Below, one piece after another: positions 27,238 to 37,118 of a DNA stretch of 64,000 bases. This DNA comes from an uncultured Eubacteriales bacterium (GTDB lineage: Bacteria > Bacillota > Clostridia > Lachnospirales > Lachnospiraceae). The stretch covers positions 1-64,000 of the forward strand of contig UQXZ01000001.1 in assembly GCA_900545225.1 (NCBI GenBank), written 5' to 3'. The first letter of the stretch is position 1, and every line of letters begins with the position of its first letter. Both the position numbers and the translations under genes were made by a program. The notes under the pieces are model-generated. The model saw nothing but the letters and a program-made list of their open reading frames with translations. It did no database searches and had not been told where the DNA came from.

Positions 27238-28575
27238 TTAATTTTTAATATTCGCAAGCATATGATTTTTATCAAATCTGCTGTCAATTACTACATTTAC
27301 AATATCACCGACATTTATACTGTCATCTGACTGAATGAGACATTTTACATATCTTGTTGTATATCCTGTAAAATATGTTACTCCATCAATTTCAACAGTT
27401 TCTTCTATAAGCACACTGTCTTCTTTTCCAATACAGTTGTCGTTATATTCTTCCTTTAATCTGTTTGTAATCTCAATGAGCTTACCTGCTCTTTCAGATT
27501 TTATATTTCCAGGAATCTGATCAGGCATATTTGCCGCAACAGTTCCATCTCTCTTTGAATATGGGAATACGTGAACTGCCGCAAAATGTATCTTCTCAAC
27601 ATAGTCATATGTTTCCTGAGCCATTTTCTCTGTTTCACCAGGGAATCCCATAATGATATCTGTTGTTATGGCAGGATTCTCATAATATTCTCTGAGTAAA
27701 TCGCACTTTTCGCTGTATTCTTCAGCTGTATACCCACGCTTCATTCTGTCTAACACTGAATCAGAACCACTCTGAAGTGAAAGATGAAAATGAGCACATA
27801 CCTTTTTGCTGTTCTTAATCTTCTCAAGAAATTCTACAGTTACAATGTCAGGATCAAGAGAACTTATTCTTACTCTTTCAACTAAAGGTAAATCATTTAT
27901 GCTGTTAATTACATCAGCCAGATCATGCTCGTATTTAATATCTGCGCCATAAGCTGACATATTTATTCCTGTGAAAACGAATTCCTTGATTCCCTTCTGA
28001 GATAAGTTGTCGATTTCATTAACGATATCTTCTAACTTTCTGCTTCTGATATGTCCACGTAAGAATGGAATAATACAGAATGTACAATATTTATCACAGC
28101 CGTCCTGAATCTTAATAAATGCTCTTGTATGAGAAGTATTGTCAGAAATTTTCAGCTCTTCAAATTCAACCTTCTGTTTTAAATCAGTAACAAATGACTT
28201 TTTGCTGTCTATGATACCTGTATTTCTCATTTCCATAAGCTCATAGATACTTGATACAAGATTTTTCTTATCTGATGAGCCGATAACAATATCAACTGGT
28301 TCAGTTTCCAGAACTTTTTCCGCATTGGCCTGTACGAAACAGCCTGCAGCGACAATAATGGCATCCTCGTTAAATGATTTTGCCCTGTGAATCATCTGTC
28401 TGGATTTTCTGTCAGCAATATTTGTTACGGAACAGGTATTAATAATGTATACATCTGCAGGTGTTTCCTTGGAAAAATCAACAATTTCAAAGCCTGCATT
28501 TTTTAACGCCTCTTTCATACTTTCAGTTTCGTATGAATTGGTCTTACATCCTAAATTATGTAATGCTGCTCTCAT
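27238..28575 (-). CDS. mtaB: tRNA t6A37 methylthiotransferase MtaB (radical SAM)
   Basis: Adds a methylthio group to t6A37 of tRNAs that read ANN codons. The N-terminal UPF0004 domain has cluster Cys10, Cys48 and Cys79. The radical-SAM motif CDKYCTFC supplies Cys160, Cys164 and Cys167. A C-terminal TRAM domain is at about 380-445. 445 aa. HNLGCKTNSYETE at the start is typical of MtaB rather than MiaB. The ATG overlaps the stop of the upstream gene by 4 bp. Confidence 0.94.
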   Translation of the reverse strand: MRAALHNLGCKTNSYETESMKEALKNAGFEIVDFSKETPADVYIINTCSVTNIADRKSRQMIHRAKSFNEDAIIVAAGCFVQANAEKVLETEPVDIVIGSSDKKNLVSSIYELMEMRNTGIIDSKKSFVTDLKQKVEFEELKISDNTSHTRAFIKIQDGCDKYCTFCIIPFLRGHIRSRKLEDIVNEIDNLSQKGIKEFVFTGINMSAYGADIKYEHDLADVINSINDLPLVERVRISSLDPDIVTVEFLEKIKNSKKVCAHFHLSLQSGSDSVLDRMKRGYTAEEYSEKCDLLREYYENPAITTDIIMGFPGETEKMAQETYDYVEKIHFAAVHVFPYSKRDGTVAANMPDQIPGNIKSERAGKLIEITNRLKEEYNDNCIGKEDSVLIEETVEIDGVTYFTGYTTRYVKCLIQSDDSINVGDIVNVVIDSRFDKNHMLANIKN

Positions 28576-29243
28576 CTTAAATCTTTCTCTACAATTTCAT
28601 TCTGGTTTTTATAAATACTGTTGCTATCTACACAGCCTCTTACACTTGAAAGAGGATATACCTGAGTATCTTTTCCGATGATAGTTCCAGGATTAAGTAC
28701 GCTTCCACATCCAATTTCAACGTTGTCACCGAGAATTGCACCAATCTTCTTCATACCTGTTTCAACATTTCCTTCAGGTAATTTAACTGTAATGAGCTTC
28801 TTATCTGAACGCACATTTGAAGTAATTGAGCCTGCTCCCATGTGTGAACCATATCCTAAAATAGAATCTCCTACATAGTTGTAATGTGGCACCTGAACAT
28901 TGTTAAAGAGAATTACATTCTTTAATTCTGTTGAGTTACCAACTACACAGTTATTTCCGATAAGTGCCTTACCACGGATAAATGCACAGTGACGAACCTC
29001 TGTATTTTCACCGATAATACATGGTCCTGTAATATCTGCTGAATCAGATATCTTTGCATTCTTTGCAACCCAGACGTAGTCTTTAATCTGGTCGTATTTA
29101 TCAGCCGGAAGCTTCTCTCCCAGTTCAATAATATACTCACCAATTCTTGGAAGAATTTCCCATGGATAATTACATTCCTTAATGCGGTCTCCTAAAAGAC
29201 TCTGGTCTAAAGAAAATAACTCTTCTGAAATGTTTTTTGACAT
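28572..29243 (-). CDS. Left-handed beta-helix hexapeptide-repeat protein (GlmU C-terminal-like)
   Basis: A 223-aa protein built mostly of hexapeptide repeats (about 65-200, for example SADITGPCIIGENTEVRHCAFI and NVEIGCGSVLNPGTIIG), as in the acetyltransferase half of GlmU and related nucleotidyltransferases. No N-terminal nucleotidyltransferase domain is present. It is probably an acyltransferase or a structural relative; the substrate is unknown. It is translationally coupled to mtaB and starts 12 bp after topB. Confidence 0.78.
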   Translation of the reverse strand: MSKNISEELFSLDQSLLGDRIKECNYPWEILPRIGEYIIELGEKLPADKYDQIKDYVWVAKNAKISDSADITGPCIIGENTEVRHCAFIRGKALIGNNCVVGNSTELKNVILFNNVQVPHYNYVGDSILGYGSHMGAGSITSNVRSDKKLITVKLPEGNVETGMKKIGAILGDNVEIGCGSVLNPGTIIGKDTQVYPLSSVRGCVDSNSIYKNQNEIVEKDLR

Positions 29244-29255
29244 ATCTACTCCTGT

Positions 29256-31514
29256 TTATCTGATGTTTTTATAGTATTTCTTTAATTCATTTATCTTATT
29301 CATAAGTACAGATTTATTGTTACATTGTATAACAGCTCTGGTCCTTATATCAATAAATCCGGACAGTTTTTGCATATATTCTTCTGAAGTAATTACACCA
29401 TTTGAAACGAAATTCAGGCCCTTTTCCCAACTGGCTGTAAATGCAGGGTTTAACAGCTGTGGAATAGAAATGCTCGTTGCATCATAAATCACTTCTCCCA
29501 TTAATGTAGGTGTAAGAACCTGTGTCTTTTTATTGGTTGAAATGTATTTATTAGTGTTGAGCTTTTTAAGTATTTCAGCTCGTGTTGAGCTTGTACCAAT
29601 TCCACTGTTTTTAATCTGTGCTCTTAAATCTTCATTTTCAATGAGCTTACCTGCATTTTCCATTGCAAGAATAATTGAACCTGAATTATATCTCTTTGGA
29701 GGAACTGTTTCGCTCTCCTTAACTTCAAGACAGTTTATAAATATCTTATCGCCCTTTTTAAGCTTAAGAACTTCAGGTGAAATCTCACTCTCGGAAGACT
29801 TATCCTTTGAAAATGACGGCTTGGCAATTTCCAGATATCCCTTCTCTCTCAAGGCTTTGAAACTGGCATTGAAATTCTCTTTATATTCCTTATGGGCTAA
29901 ACTATTTTCAACATGATTAACATCAGATTTGCTTTCCTCCGGAGTTACAGCATCAGAGCAGCTTTCTCCTGATTCAGCTGTATCTGTCTTAACTGCATCA
30001 TGAGTCTTTGTCCTGCCATTTACAGGTAATTCAATCTCTAATGCAATCTTCTCGTATACTGCAGGCGGATAAAATATACTTAAGAATCGTCTACAAATGA
30101 TTTCGTATACCTTTTTGGCTGTGGCAGAGAGACTTCTAAGCGCCCCGAATCCCTGTCCTGTAGGGATTATTGCATAGTGATCAGTAATCTTCTTATCATC
30201 CACATACTTTGTCTTTGCAATGCCTGCATAGAGATTATTATCTAAAATAAACTTTACAGCAGATGCAAATGCCGGAATATTTCCCAATCCTGCGATGTTC
30301 TTATTTACAACCTTTGCAATTGCCGTTGATAACACTCTGGCATCTGTTCTTGGATATGTAGTGAGCTTCTTTTCATATAATTCCTGAACTATTTTAAGTG
30401 TTTCATCAGGTGATATTTTAAAAAACTTTGAACATTCATTCTGGAGTTCAGCAAGGTTATAAAGAAGAGGTGCTGATACCTTCTCTTTTTTCTTTGAAAG
30501 ACTGGATATTACTGCTGTAAGTCTTTTTTCTTCAGTCTGTGCATTATTTTCTGTTTCAGGCGAATCAGTACCATTTTCTAATATACCGTCTGAATCTGCA
30601 TCATTCAGATCATTGGGATCTGCATTAATTTTATTATTCTTAGGAATAAACTTAATGTCTCCGTCTTTAATTTCCAAATCCTGCTTTTTATATAAATCCT
30701 CAGCAAATGAACAAGCCTCTTCCTTATCGTAGAAGCCGTTGTCTTTATAAATCAGACTAGAATCCAGATATCGGCTTGTATCAGTTACCTTCCATTCCGC
30801 ACTAAAGCTGTCTGACTTTGAAATCACCTTATAAAATGGAGTCGTAACAAAATTTCTTATTTCACGTTCTCTGTTTACAATCATTCCAAGAACACAAGTC
30901 ATAACTCGTCCGATGGCTATAACACATCTATCCATGGAAATCTTTCTTGCCACATCATTTCCATATGTAAGTGTAAGAAGTCGCGAAAAGTTAATTCCCA
31001 TAAGATAATCTTCAATCTGTCTTAAATAGGCAGCGGATGAAAGATTGTCATACTCGCTTAGAGGCTTTGCCTCCGTTATTCCTCTTTTAATTTCTTCCTC
31101 AGTCTGAGAGTCAATCCAGACTCGTCTTTCGTCCTTGTCAGTTACTTTAGCTTCCTGCTTAACAAGTCTGTAAATGAGCTCTCCCTCTCGTCCCGAGTCA
31201 GTACATACATATATTTTATCTACATCTTTTCTGTTTAATATCTTTTTAACTACGAAAAATTGTTTTTTAGTAGCCGGAATAAGCTCATATTTGAAATCTT
31301 TAGGACTAAATGGAAGTGTACTGAGTGACCATTTCTTTAATACAGGATCATAGGCTTCAGGATAACTCATGGTTACAAGGTGACCAACACACCATGTAAC
31401 GATATATTTATCCGATTCCATATATCCGTCAGCTGATTTAAAGTCAGAATGTAAAGCCTTGGCAAATTCTCTGGCCACGCTAGGTTTTTCGGCTATAAAA
31501 ACTGATTTACTCAT
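29256..31514 (-). CDS. topB: DNA topoisomerase III (type IA)
   Basis: Relaxes and decatenates DNA through a 5'-phosphotyrosine intermediate. The N-terminal TOPRIM domain starts SKSVFIAEKPSVAREFAKAL and carries CTDSGREGELIYRL. The catalytic tyrosine lies in TTYPRTDARVLS. 752 aa, without C-terminal zinc fingers. Two acidic, low-complexity inserts interrupt the core (about 305-335, rich in Asp and Asn, and about 520-555, rich in Glu, Ser and Asp). It heads the operon that runs down to ung. Confidence 0.95.
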   Translation of the reverse strand: MSKSVFIAEKPSVAREFAKALHSDFKSADGYMESDKYIVTWCVGHLVTMSYPEAYDPVLKKWSLSTLPFSPKDFKYELIPATKKQFFVVKKILNRKDVDKIYVCTDSGREGELIYRLVKQEAKVTDKDERRVWIDSQTEEEIKRGITEAKPLSEYDNLSSAAYLRQIEDYLMGINFSRLLTLTYGNDVARKISMDRCVIAIGRVMTCVLGMIVNREREIRNFVTTPFYKVISKSDSFSAEWKVTDTSRYLDSSLIYKDNGFYDKEEACSFAEDLYKKQDLEIKDGDIKFIPKNNKINADPNDLNDADSDGILENGTDSPETENNAQTEEKRLTAVISSLSKKKEKVSAPLLYNLAELQNECSKFFKISPDETLKIVQELYEKKLTTYPRTDARVLSTAIAKVVNKNIAGLGNIPAFASAVKFILDNNLYAGIAKTKYVDDKKITDHYAIIPTGQGFGALRSLSATAKKVYEIICRRFLSIFYPPAVYEKIALEIELPVNGRTKTHDAVKTDTAESGESCSDAVTPEESKSDVNHVENSLAHKEYKENFNASFKALREKGYLEIAKPSFSKDKSSESEISPEVLKLKKGDKIFINCLEVKESETVPPKRYNSGSIILAMENAGKLIENEDLRAQIKNSGIGTSSTRAEILKKLNTNKYISTNKKTQVLTPTLMGEVIYDATSISIPQLLNPAFTASWEKGLNFVSNGVITSEEYMQKLSGFIDIRTRAVIQCNNKSVLMNKINELKKYYKNIR

Positions 31515-31848
31515 ACTTCACATTCCTTTCTAAAAATTTCATTCACATAATCTGTCGACATCTGATGTCTTCATGGGTTAACACTTTAAAACATCTTTAT
31601 ATTTAGCAGATAATAATTCTCTTCCGCACATTGTGCTGTATTCCAGTAAAGCTTAATTATATAACATTCTGCCTATAATTCATAACGTTACTTTACCTAC
31701 ATACACATAAAAAGCATATTGAAACACAAATAAAAAAGATGGCACTGAAATCCTGTGATTCAATACCATCTTTATTTTATGTGATTATATAAACTAAATA
31801 TCAGTTATATATCTGAATTCATTTAACACATTTATTAAATATCACTAA
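31515..31848. other. 334-bp intergenic region, topB promoter side and asd terminator
   Basis: No gene is seen. It contains the asd terminator (31729-31776), a short palindrome GCACATTGTGC (31626-31636) and AT-rich DNA that presumably holds the topB promoter. Confidence 0.6.
31729..31776 (-). terminator. Intrinsic terminator downstream of asd
   Basis: An 8-bp arm AAAGATGG/CCATCTTT with an inner imperfect arm (CTGAA/TTCAA), then TTTTTTATTT on the minus strand. It lies about 75 bp after the asd stop. Confidence 0.82.
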
Positions 31849-32940
31849 TTAGTTCTTAGGTGTGATATATCCCTTAGCAGCTAATAACTCTGCAATAAGA
31901 ACAGCACCACCTGCAGCACCTCTTAATGTGTTATGAGCAAGTCCTATGAACTTGTAATCAAATACTGTATCTTCTCTTAATCTTCCAAGAGAAATACCCA
32001 TACCGTTCTCATAATTCACATCAAGCATAACCTGAGGTCTGTCTTCTTCTTCTCTATACTGGATAAAGTGCTTTGGAGCACTTGGAAGCTCTAATTCCTG
32101 AGCAACACCGCTGTAGTTAACCCACTTTTCAATTATCTGTTCCTTTGTAGGCTTCTTCTCGAAGTTTACATATACAGATGCTGTATGTCCGTTAAGAACA
32201 GGTACTCTGATACACTGTGCTGTAATTACAGGCTCTGTAGCTGGAACGATCTTTCCGTCAACTACTTCACCCCAGATACGAAGAGGTTCCTTCTCTGACT
32301 TCTCTTCTTCTCCACCGATGTATGGAATAATATTTCCAACCATTTCAGGCCATGTCTCAAATGTCTTACCTGCACCTGAAATAGCCTGGTATGTTGATAC
32401 AACAACAAGCTTTGGTCCGAACTCCTTAAGAGCATTAAGAGCTGGTGTATATGCTTGAATTGAACAGTTAGGCTTTACACAGATAAATCCTCTCTTTGTT
32501 CCAAGACGCTTCTTCTGTGACTCGATAACTTCAAGGTGCTCTGGGTTGATTTCAGGTACTACCATAGGAACGTCAGGTGTCCATCTATTAGCTGAGTTGT
32601 TAGAAACTACAGGAGTTTCTGTCTTAGCATATCTTTCCTCAAGAGCCTTAATTTCATCCTTTGGCATATCAACAGCACAGAGAACGAAATCTACCTTTGA
32701 AGCGATTTCATCCATGTCAGCGTCCATATCCATAACTGTCATCTTCTTAACATATTCAGGAGTAGGAACATCTAACTTCCAACGGTTACCTACCACTTCT
32801 TCATATAATTTTCCGGCTGATCTGCTACTTGCAGCTACAACTGTAACTTCGAACCATGGATGATTCTCAAGCAGAGTAATAAATCTCTGTCCAACCATTC
32901 CTGTAGCGCCAAGTACGCCTACTTTTAATTTCTGATCCAT
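31849..32940 (-). CDS. asd: Aspartate-semialdehyde dehydrogenase
   Basis: Reduces aspartyl phosphate to aspartate semialdehyde for lysine, threonine, methionine and cell-wall diaminopimelate. NADP-binding loop GATGMVGQRF (11-20), catalytic Cys159 (KPNCSIQ). At 363 aa and with this motif set it belongs to the longer, archaeal/fungal-like class rather than the E. coli class. It starts 47 bp downstream of the PPDK regulator gene. Ribosome site AAAGGAA. Confidence 0.95.
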   Translation of the reverse strand: MDQKLKVGVLGATGMVGQRFITLLENHPWFEVTVVAASSRSAGKLYEEVVGNRWKLDVPTPEYVKKMTVMDMDADMDEIASKVDFVLCAVDMPKDEIKALEERYAKTETPVVSNNSANRWTPDVPMVVPEINPEHLEVIESQKKRLGTKRGFICVKPNCSIQAYTPALNALKEFGPKLVVVSTYQAISGAGKTFETWPEMVGNIIPYIGGEEEKSEKEPLRIWGEVVDGKIVPATEPVITAQCIRVPVLNGHTASVYVNFEKKPTKEQIIEKWVNYSGVAQELELPSAPKHFIQYREEEDRPQVMLDVNYENGMGISLGRLREDTVFDYKFIGLAHNTLRGAAGGAVLIAELLAAKGYITPKN

Positions 32941-32987
32941 AATTTATTTCCTTTCAATATACTTGAAGTGCAAATGTACATCAAATA

Positions 32988-33821
32988 TTAGCACAATCCA
33001 GTTTTCTCGTCTATTATTTTATTTTTCTCAGCAATCTGAACGATATGTGATGCTGTTTCTTCAATAGATTTATTTGATACATCAATAATGTTGCAGTGTA
33101 AATGTCTCATTATGCCTCTTGCATATTCCATTTCACTGTTAATTCTTGAAACATGGAAATAATCAGAGTCACCATGAATACCCATATTTTCCATTCTTGT
33201 CTTTCTGATTCCGTTTAACTTATATGTATCAATAATAAGTCCGATAATCTTTCTTGGTGGAATTGTAAATATTTCCTTTGGAAGTGGAACTTCAGGAACA
33301 AGTGGTAAATTGGCTGTCTTTATTCCATAGTTATAAGCAAGGAAAAGTGAAAGAGGTGTCTTACTTGTACGTGATACACCAAGAATTACGATATCAGCCT
33401 TTGGAAATCCTGAAGGATCCTTACCGTCATCATACTTAACGGCAAATTCCATGGCATCAATTCTCTTGAAGTAATCATTTGAAAGTCTTCTTGCCTGGCC
33501 TACATTCATATCTGCATCTTCATTAGTAAGCTTCTCTGCACTCCAGATTACAGGACCTAAAACATCAATAACATCAATGTCATACTCATCCTTTTTCTCC
33601 TGTAAATACTGTCTTAATTCAGGATTAATGAGTGTATGCACTATCATTCCTCTGTTTCCGGCTGCCTTTTCAAATATTTCATCAATCTGTTCCTTTGAAA
33701 GAACATATGGCTTTCTTACGACCTTTATTATTGTCTGATCAAACTGATTTCCTGCGGCCTTTGCAACTGCCCAGGCTGTATCACCTGCTGAATCTGATAC
33801 AGCATAAATAATTTTTCTCAT
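32988..33821 (-). CDS. Pyruvate, phosphate dikinase regulatory protein (kinase/phosphorylase, DUF299)
   Basis: A bifunctional ADP-dependent threonine kinase and Pi-dependent pyrophosphorylase that switches pyruvate phosphate dikinase (PPDK) off and on. The N-terminus IIYAVSDSAGDTA and the P-loop GVSRTSKT (148-155) are diagnostic. 277 aa. The target ppdK is not in this window. In other bacteria the homologue PpsR controls PEP synthase, but in a Lachnospiraceae-like anaerobe PPDK is the likelier target. Confidence 0.92.
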   Translation of the reverse strand: MRKIIYAVSDSAGDTAWAVAKAAGNQFDQTIIKVVRKPYVLSKEQIDEIFEKAAGNRGMIVHTLINPELRQYLQEKKDEYDIDVIDVLGPVIWSAEKLTNEDADMNVGQARRLSNDYFKRIDAMEFAVKYDDGKDPSGFPKADIVILGVSRTSKTPLSLFLAYNYGIKTANLPLVPEVPLPKEIFTIPPRKIIGLIIDTYKLNGIRKTRMENMGIHGDSDYFHVSRINSEMEYARGIMRHLHCNIIDVSNKSIEETASHIVQIAEKNKIIDEKTGLC

Positions 33822-33900
33822 AAACGCTCCTCAATTCATTAATATAAATAATACAAACTCTTTCTATATAACCTGATTTATAACAATCTGATAAATAATT

Positions 33901-34650
33901 TCACTTTAATTCAATTCCAATAGGACAGTGATCTGATCCAAATACATCTGTATAAATAACAGAGTCCTTTACTGAATCCACAAAATCCTTATTTACAATA
34001 AAGTAGTCAATTCTCCAGCCTACATTGTTCTCTCTGGCTTTACCCATGTAACTCCACCAGCTGTATTTTACCTCTTCAGGATAGAGATGTCTGAATGTAT
34101 CAACAAATCCTGATTCAAGAAGATCTGTCATCTTGTTACGCTCTTCATCAGTAAATCCTGCATTTCTTCTGTTAGAAGCTGCATTCTTAATATCAATCTC
34201 TTCATGGGCAACATTTAAATCGCCACAATATACAACATTTTTCTTTTCTGTAAGCTTTAAAAGATAGTCTCTCATAAGATCTTCAAATCTCATTCTTGAG
34301 TCAAGTCTTTCAAGATCACGCTTTGCATTTGGAACATAACAGTTAACAAGATAGAAATCTTCAAATTCAAGAGTAATAACTCTGCCCTCACTGTCGTATT
34401 CCTCATCTCCCATTCCAAATGCCGCAGAAACAGGTTCTACCTTTGTGTAAATCATTACACCTGAGTAACCCTTTTTCTCAGCCGGATATAAATATTCCTT
34501 ATATCCTTCCTTATGCATCGGATTCTGATCCTCAGTCATTTTTGTTTCCTGAAAGCAATAAATATCTGCATTTTCCTTATCAAAGAACTCTTCAAGTCCC
34601 TTCTTATGGCAGGCTCTGAATCCTGCCACATTCCAAGATATTATTTTCAT
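33901..34650 (-). CDS. xth: Exodeoxyribonuclease III / AP endonuclease
   Basis: Cuts abasic sites and trims 3' ends in base-excision repair, complementing ung further along. Endonuclease/exonuclease/phosphatase fold of 249 aa: MKIISWNVAGFRAC, CFQETKM (metal-binding Glu), LVNCYVPN, YCGDLNVAHEEID and the terminal GSDHCPIGIEL with the catalytic Asp-His. Ribosome site GGAG. Confidence 0.96.
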   Translation of the reverse strand: MKIISWNVAGFRACHKKGLEEFFDKENADIYCFQETKMTEDQNPMHKEGYKEYLYPAEKKGYSGVMIYTKVEPVSAAFGMGDEEYDSEGRVITLEFEDFYLVNCYVPNAKRDLERLDSRMRFEDLMRDYLLKLTEKKNVVYCGDLNVAHEEIDIKNAASNRRNAGFTDEERNKMTDLLESGFVDTFRHLYPEEVKYSWWSYMGKARENNVGWRIDYFIVNKDFVDSVKDSVIYTDVFGSDHCPIGIELK

Positions 34651-34743
34651 TATAATTCTCCATATTATAATTTTTAAACTATTTTTTTATTATACAATAT
34701 GCATTCTGTTTTTAAAGTAAAAGTAACGCAAATTTCCCAATAA

Positions 34744-34784
34744 AAAATCCCACAGTAAGGTTATACCCTGCTGTGAGATTTGAA
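34744..34784 (-). terminator. Intrinsic terminator downstream of rsmH
   Basis: Read on the minus strand: AAATCTCACAG, inner CAGGG, loop, then the mirrored arm GGGATTT and TTTTTATT. One or two mismatches in a 15-bp stem. Confidence 0.82.
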
Positions 34785-34798
34785 AAATTTTAATATAT

Positions 34799-34835
34799 CA
34801 ATTTTGATTAATCAACCTGGACTAATCAATCTTAA
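34799..34835. repeat. Copy of a TTAATCAA-type intergenic repeat
   Basis: On the minus strand CCAGGTTGATTAATCAAA is followed by ATTGAT. This nearly matches CCAGGTTTGATTAATCAAA and TTTGAT in the nadK-argR gap (53210-53241). It lies just after the rsmH stop codon. Confidence 0.55.
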
Positions 34836-34838
34836 AAA

Positions 34839-35900
34839 TCATATTTCAAGATCACTTCTTATGGCCCAGCGCATCTTTGTAGATCTCGCTCTGCCGTTTC
34901 TTCTGCATTCCTCCGCTGAAGGTCTGATTACATCTGAAATGTCGCTGTAAATGCCATTTCTCTTGCCTTCTTTAAATGACTTTTTAACAAGTCTGTCTTC
35001 TCCTGAATGGAATGTTAAAATGGCAACTCTTCCATTTGGCTTAAGTACCAAAGGAAGCTTCTCAAGGAAATCATAGAGCACTTCAAATTCGCTGTTAACA
35101 TCTATTCTTAAAGCCTGAAAAACTCTCTGGCATGTTTTCTTAATGATATCCTTTAATTCATTATTCTTAGGTAAGAATGATAATGCCTCTTCAATAACGT
35201 TTCGCAAATCTGTTGTTGTCTTTACAGGATTACCGTTTTTCTTTCTTTTAAATATTTCCTCAGCAATTTCTTCTGCATATGGCTCATCAGAATTTTCATA
35301 TAACATTCCTGCAAGTTCATCCTGTGTAATGCTCTGAAGTCTTTCTATCGCACTCTCGCCTTTATTTGGATTCATTCTAAGATCAAGAGGTGCATCTACC
35401 TTATATGAAAATCCTCTTTCAGGGTCATCAATCTGCATTGATGATACACCAAGGTCAGCTAAAATAAAGTCAAATTTGCCAACTTCATCTGAAACCTGAT
35501 CGATATTTGCAAAGTTAGTAAGCTTAACTGTGAGAATATCCTCTCCAAATCCCTTATCTCTGAGTCTCTTTTCTGTCTTTGCAGACTCAATCGGATCTAC
35601 ATCAAGACCATAAATGTGACCACTGCCATTTAACTGCTCTAACATCTTAGATGTATGACCGCCATATCCTAAAGTTGCGTCCAGACCAGTCTGACCCGGT
35701 TTAATCTGTAAGAAATCAATAATTTCATCTACCATAATAGAAATGTGCATTCCTGCAGGTGTTCCGCCCTTTTCAATTACTCTGGCTACAGTATCCGCAT
35801 ATTTATTTGGATCATGCTCTTTGTACTTTTCTTCAAACTTCTTGGGATATTTCCCGGAATATCTCACTCTTCGCTTGTGAACCTGATTATTTTCTCCCAT
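34839..35900 (-). CDS. rsmH: 16S rRNA m4C1402 methyltransferase RsmH
   Basis: SAM-dependent N4-methylation of C1402 in 16S rRNA. Motifs: LDATLGYGGHTSKML (SAM-binding), GLDVDPIESAKTEKRL, FDFILADLGVSSMQIDDPERGFSY and FHSGEDRLVKKSFKEG. The start is the ATG with GGAG 7 nt upstream, not an ATG 24 bp earlier. At 353 aa it carries a basic N-terminal extension of about 45 residues compared with most family members. The usual dcw partners (mraZ, ftsL, pbpB) are not adjacent; this is a detached rsmH. Confidence 0.95.
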   Translation of the reverse strand: MGENNQVHKRRVRYSGKYPKKFEEKYKEHDPNKYADTVARVIEKGGTPAGMHISIMVDEIIDFLQIKPGQTGLDATLGYGGHTSKMLEQLNGSGHIYGLDVDPIESAKTEKRLRDKGFGEDILTVKLTNFANIDQVSDEVGKFDFILADLGVSSMQIDDPERGFSYKVDAPLDLRMNPNKGESAIERLQSITQDELAGMLYENSDEPYAEEIAEEIFKRKKNGNPVKTTTDLRNVIEEALSFLPKNNELKDIIKKTCQRVFQALRIDVNSEFEVLYDFLEKLPLVLKPNGRVAILTFHSGEDRLVKKSFKEGKRNGIYSDISDVIRPSAEECRRNGRARSTKMRWAIRSDLEI

Positions 35901-36072
35901 TGTTATCTCCGTTGTAAAGTACATATATCTTTATTCTATGTACATGTTAATTTAATATAAGTTGTTTTTCTTCTAAAACACAAACTGAAAACTGAAACCT
36001 AATTTACATAATTCAAAACACTGTATTTTACAGGTTATACAATTTAAATCTATATATTTCAGTTTCTATAAT

Positions 36073-36894
36073 TCAAATCTCAGTGTATTTTGCGCCCTTA
36101 TCCAGCTTTTCAGCACTCATATTGTAAACCGCATCAATAATATAATTTCTATATGAAGAATTACCATCCGGTTTTGTCATTCTCTCATATGCAATTTCTC
36201 CGGCAAGTCCAATTGTACACACTGCAGAAAGTGCTGCACCAAGTACGTTATCAGTGTTAGCAGATATAAATGCTCCTAACATTGATGATAACTGACATCC
36301 AGTGCCTGTAATTGATGACATTTCAGATCTGCCGTTTTTTACTGCATAGGCCTTTTCTCCATCACAAATGATATCGATTGCACCTGTAACAACAATTATA
36401 GCACCTGTCTCCCTGGCAAACGTCTTACAGAATTCTGCAACCTGGGCTACATTTTCATCTGTAACAATATCATCAATATCAGCATCAACTCCACGTGTTT
36501 CAGCATTTAATCCTGCAAGTGTCTTGATTTCGGAAATATTTCCTCTGATAACTGAAAACTTAACTTCTTTTAATAATCTTTGTGCAGTTTCAGTTCTAAG
36601 CTTTGAAGCACCTGCACCTACTGGATCTAAAATAACAGGCTTATTTAATTCATTTGCCTTCTTGCCTGCGGCAATCATTGATTCAATGGTTCTCTTATTT
36701 AATGTACCGATATTGATATTAAGCCCATTGCAAATGCTTACAATATCTTCCACTTCATCAATATCATCCGCCATAATAGGTGACGCACCGATAGCAAGTG
36801 TGATATTTGCACAGTCATTAACTGTAACATAATTTGTAATATTATGTACAAGAGGTTTTTTATCTCTTACGTTCTGAAATAATGTTCCTACCAT
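36073..36894 (-). CDS. thiM: Hydroxyethylthiazole kinase
   Basis: Phosphorylates 4-methyl-5-hydroxyethylthiazole in thiamine salvage. Family motifs: KKPLVHNITNYVTVNDCANITLAIGASPIM at the start, VILDPVGAGASKLR, IRGNISEI and the catalytic-region motif ITGTGCQLSSMLGAF. 273 aa. No other thi gene is adjacent and no THI-box (TPP riboswitch) motif is seen upstream. The clearest ribosome site, AAAGGAG near 36930, is about 40 nt from the ATG, and an in-frame TGA blocks an earlier start. Confidence 0.95.
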   Translation of the reverse strand: MVGTLFQNVRDKKPLVHNITNYVTVNDCANITLAIGASPIMADDIDEVEDIVSICNGLNINIGTLNKRTIESMIAAGKKANELNKPVILDPVGAGASKLRTETAQRLLKEVKFSVIRGNISEIKTLAGLNAETRGVDADIDDIVTDENVAQVAEFCKTFARETGAIIVVTGAIDIICDGEKAYAVKNGRSEMSSITGTGCQLSSMLGAFISANTDNVLGAALSAVCTIGLAGEIAYERMTKPDGNSSYRNYIIDAVYNMSAEKLDKGAKYTEI

Positions 36895-37049
36895 ATTCCG
36901 TATTCAACCGTAAATGATTGATATCTCCTTTCGTATATTTCTTATAATCTATATGTTAAATGTTATTGCTTTCTGATATTAACATTATTTATTCTAAAAT
37001 GTTTCCTGATTAAGCAACCAATCAATCTATCTATCAACAAGTCAATCAA

Positions 37050-37105
37050 TTAACCAGTTAACCAGTTAACCAATTAATCAATTAATCAATTAACTAGTTA
37101 ATTAT
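37050..37105. repeat. Degenerate 8-bp tandem repeat (TTAACCAG/TTAATCAA), seven units
   Basis: Consecutive units: TTAACCAG, TTAACCAG, TTAACCAA, TTAATCAA, TTAATCAA, TTAACTAG, TTAATTAT. A further TCAATCAA precedes them. The units have no spacers, so this is a microsatellite-like tract rather than a CRISPR array. Confidence 0.8.
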
Positions 37106-37118
37106 ATACCATTATTGC

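Noticed and set aside
28572..29243. Full GlmU
   Set aside because: It lacks the N-terminal uridylyltransferase domain; only the hexapeptide-repeat half is present.
37040..37105. CRISPR-like array
   Set aside because: Units are 8 bp with no spacers and no cas genes are nearby; it is a simple tandem repeat.
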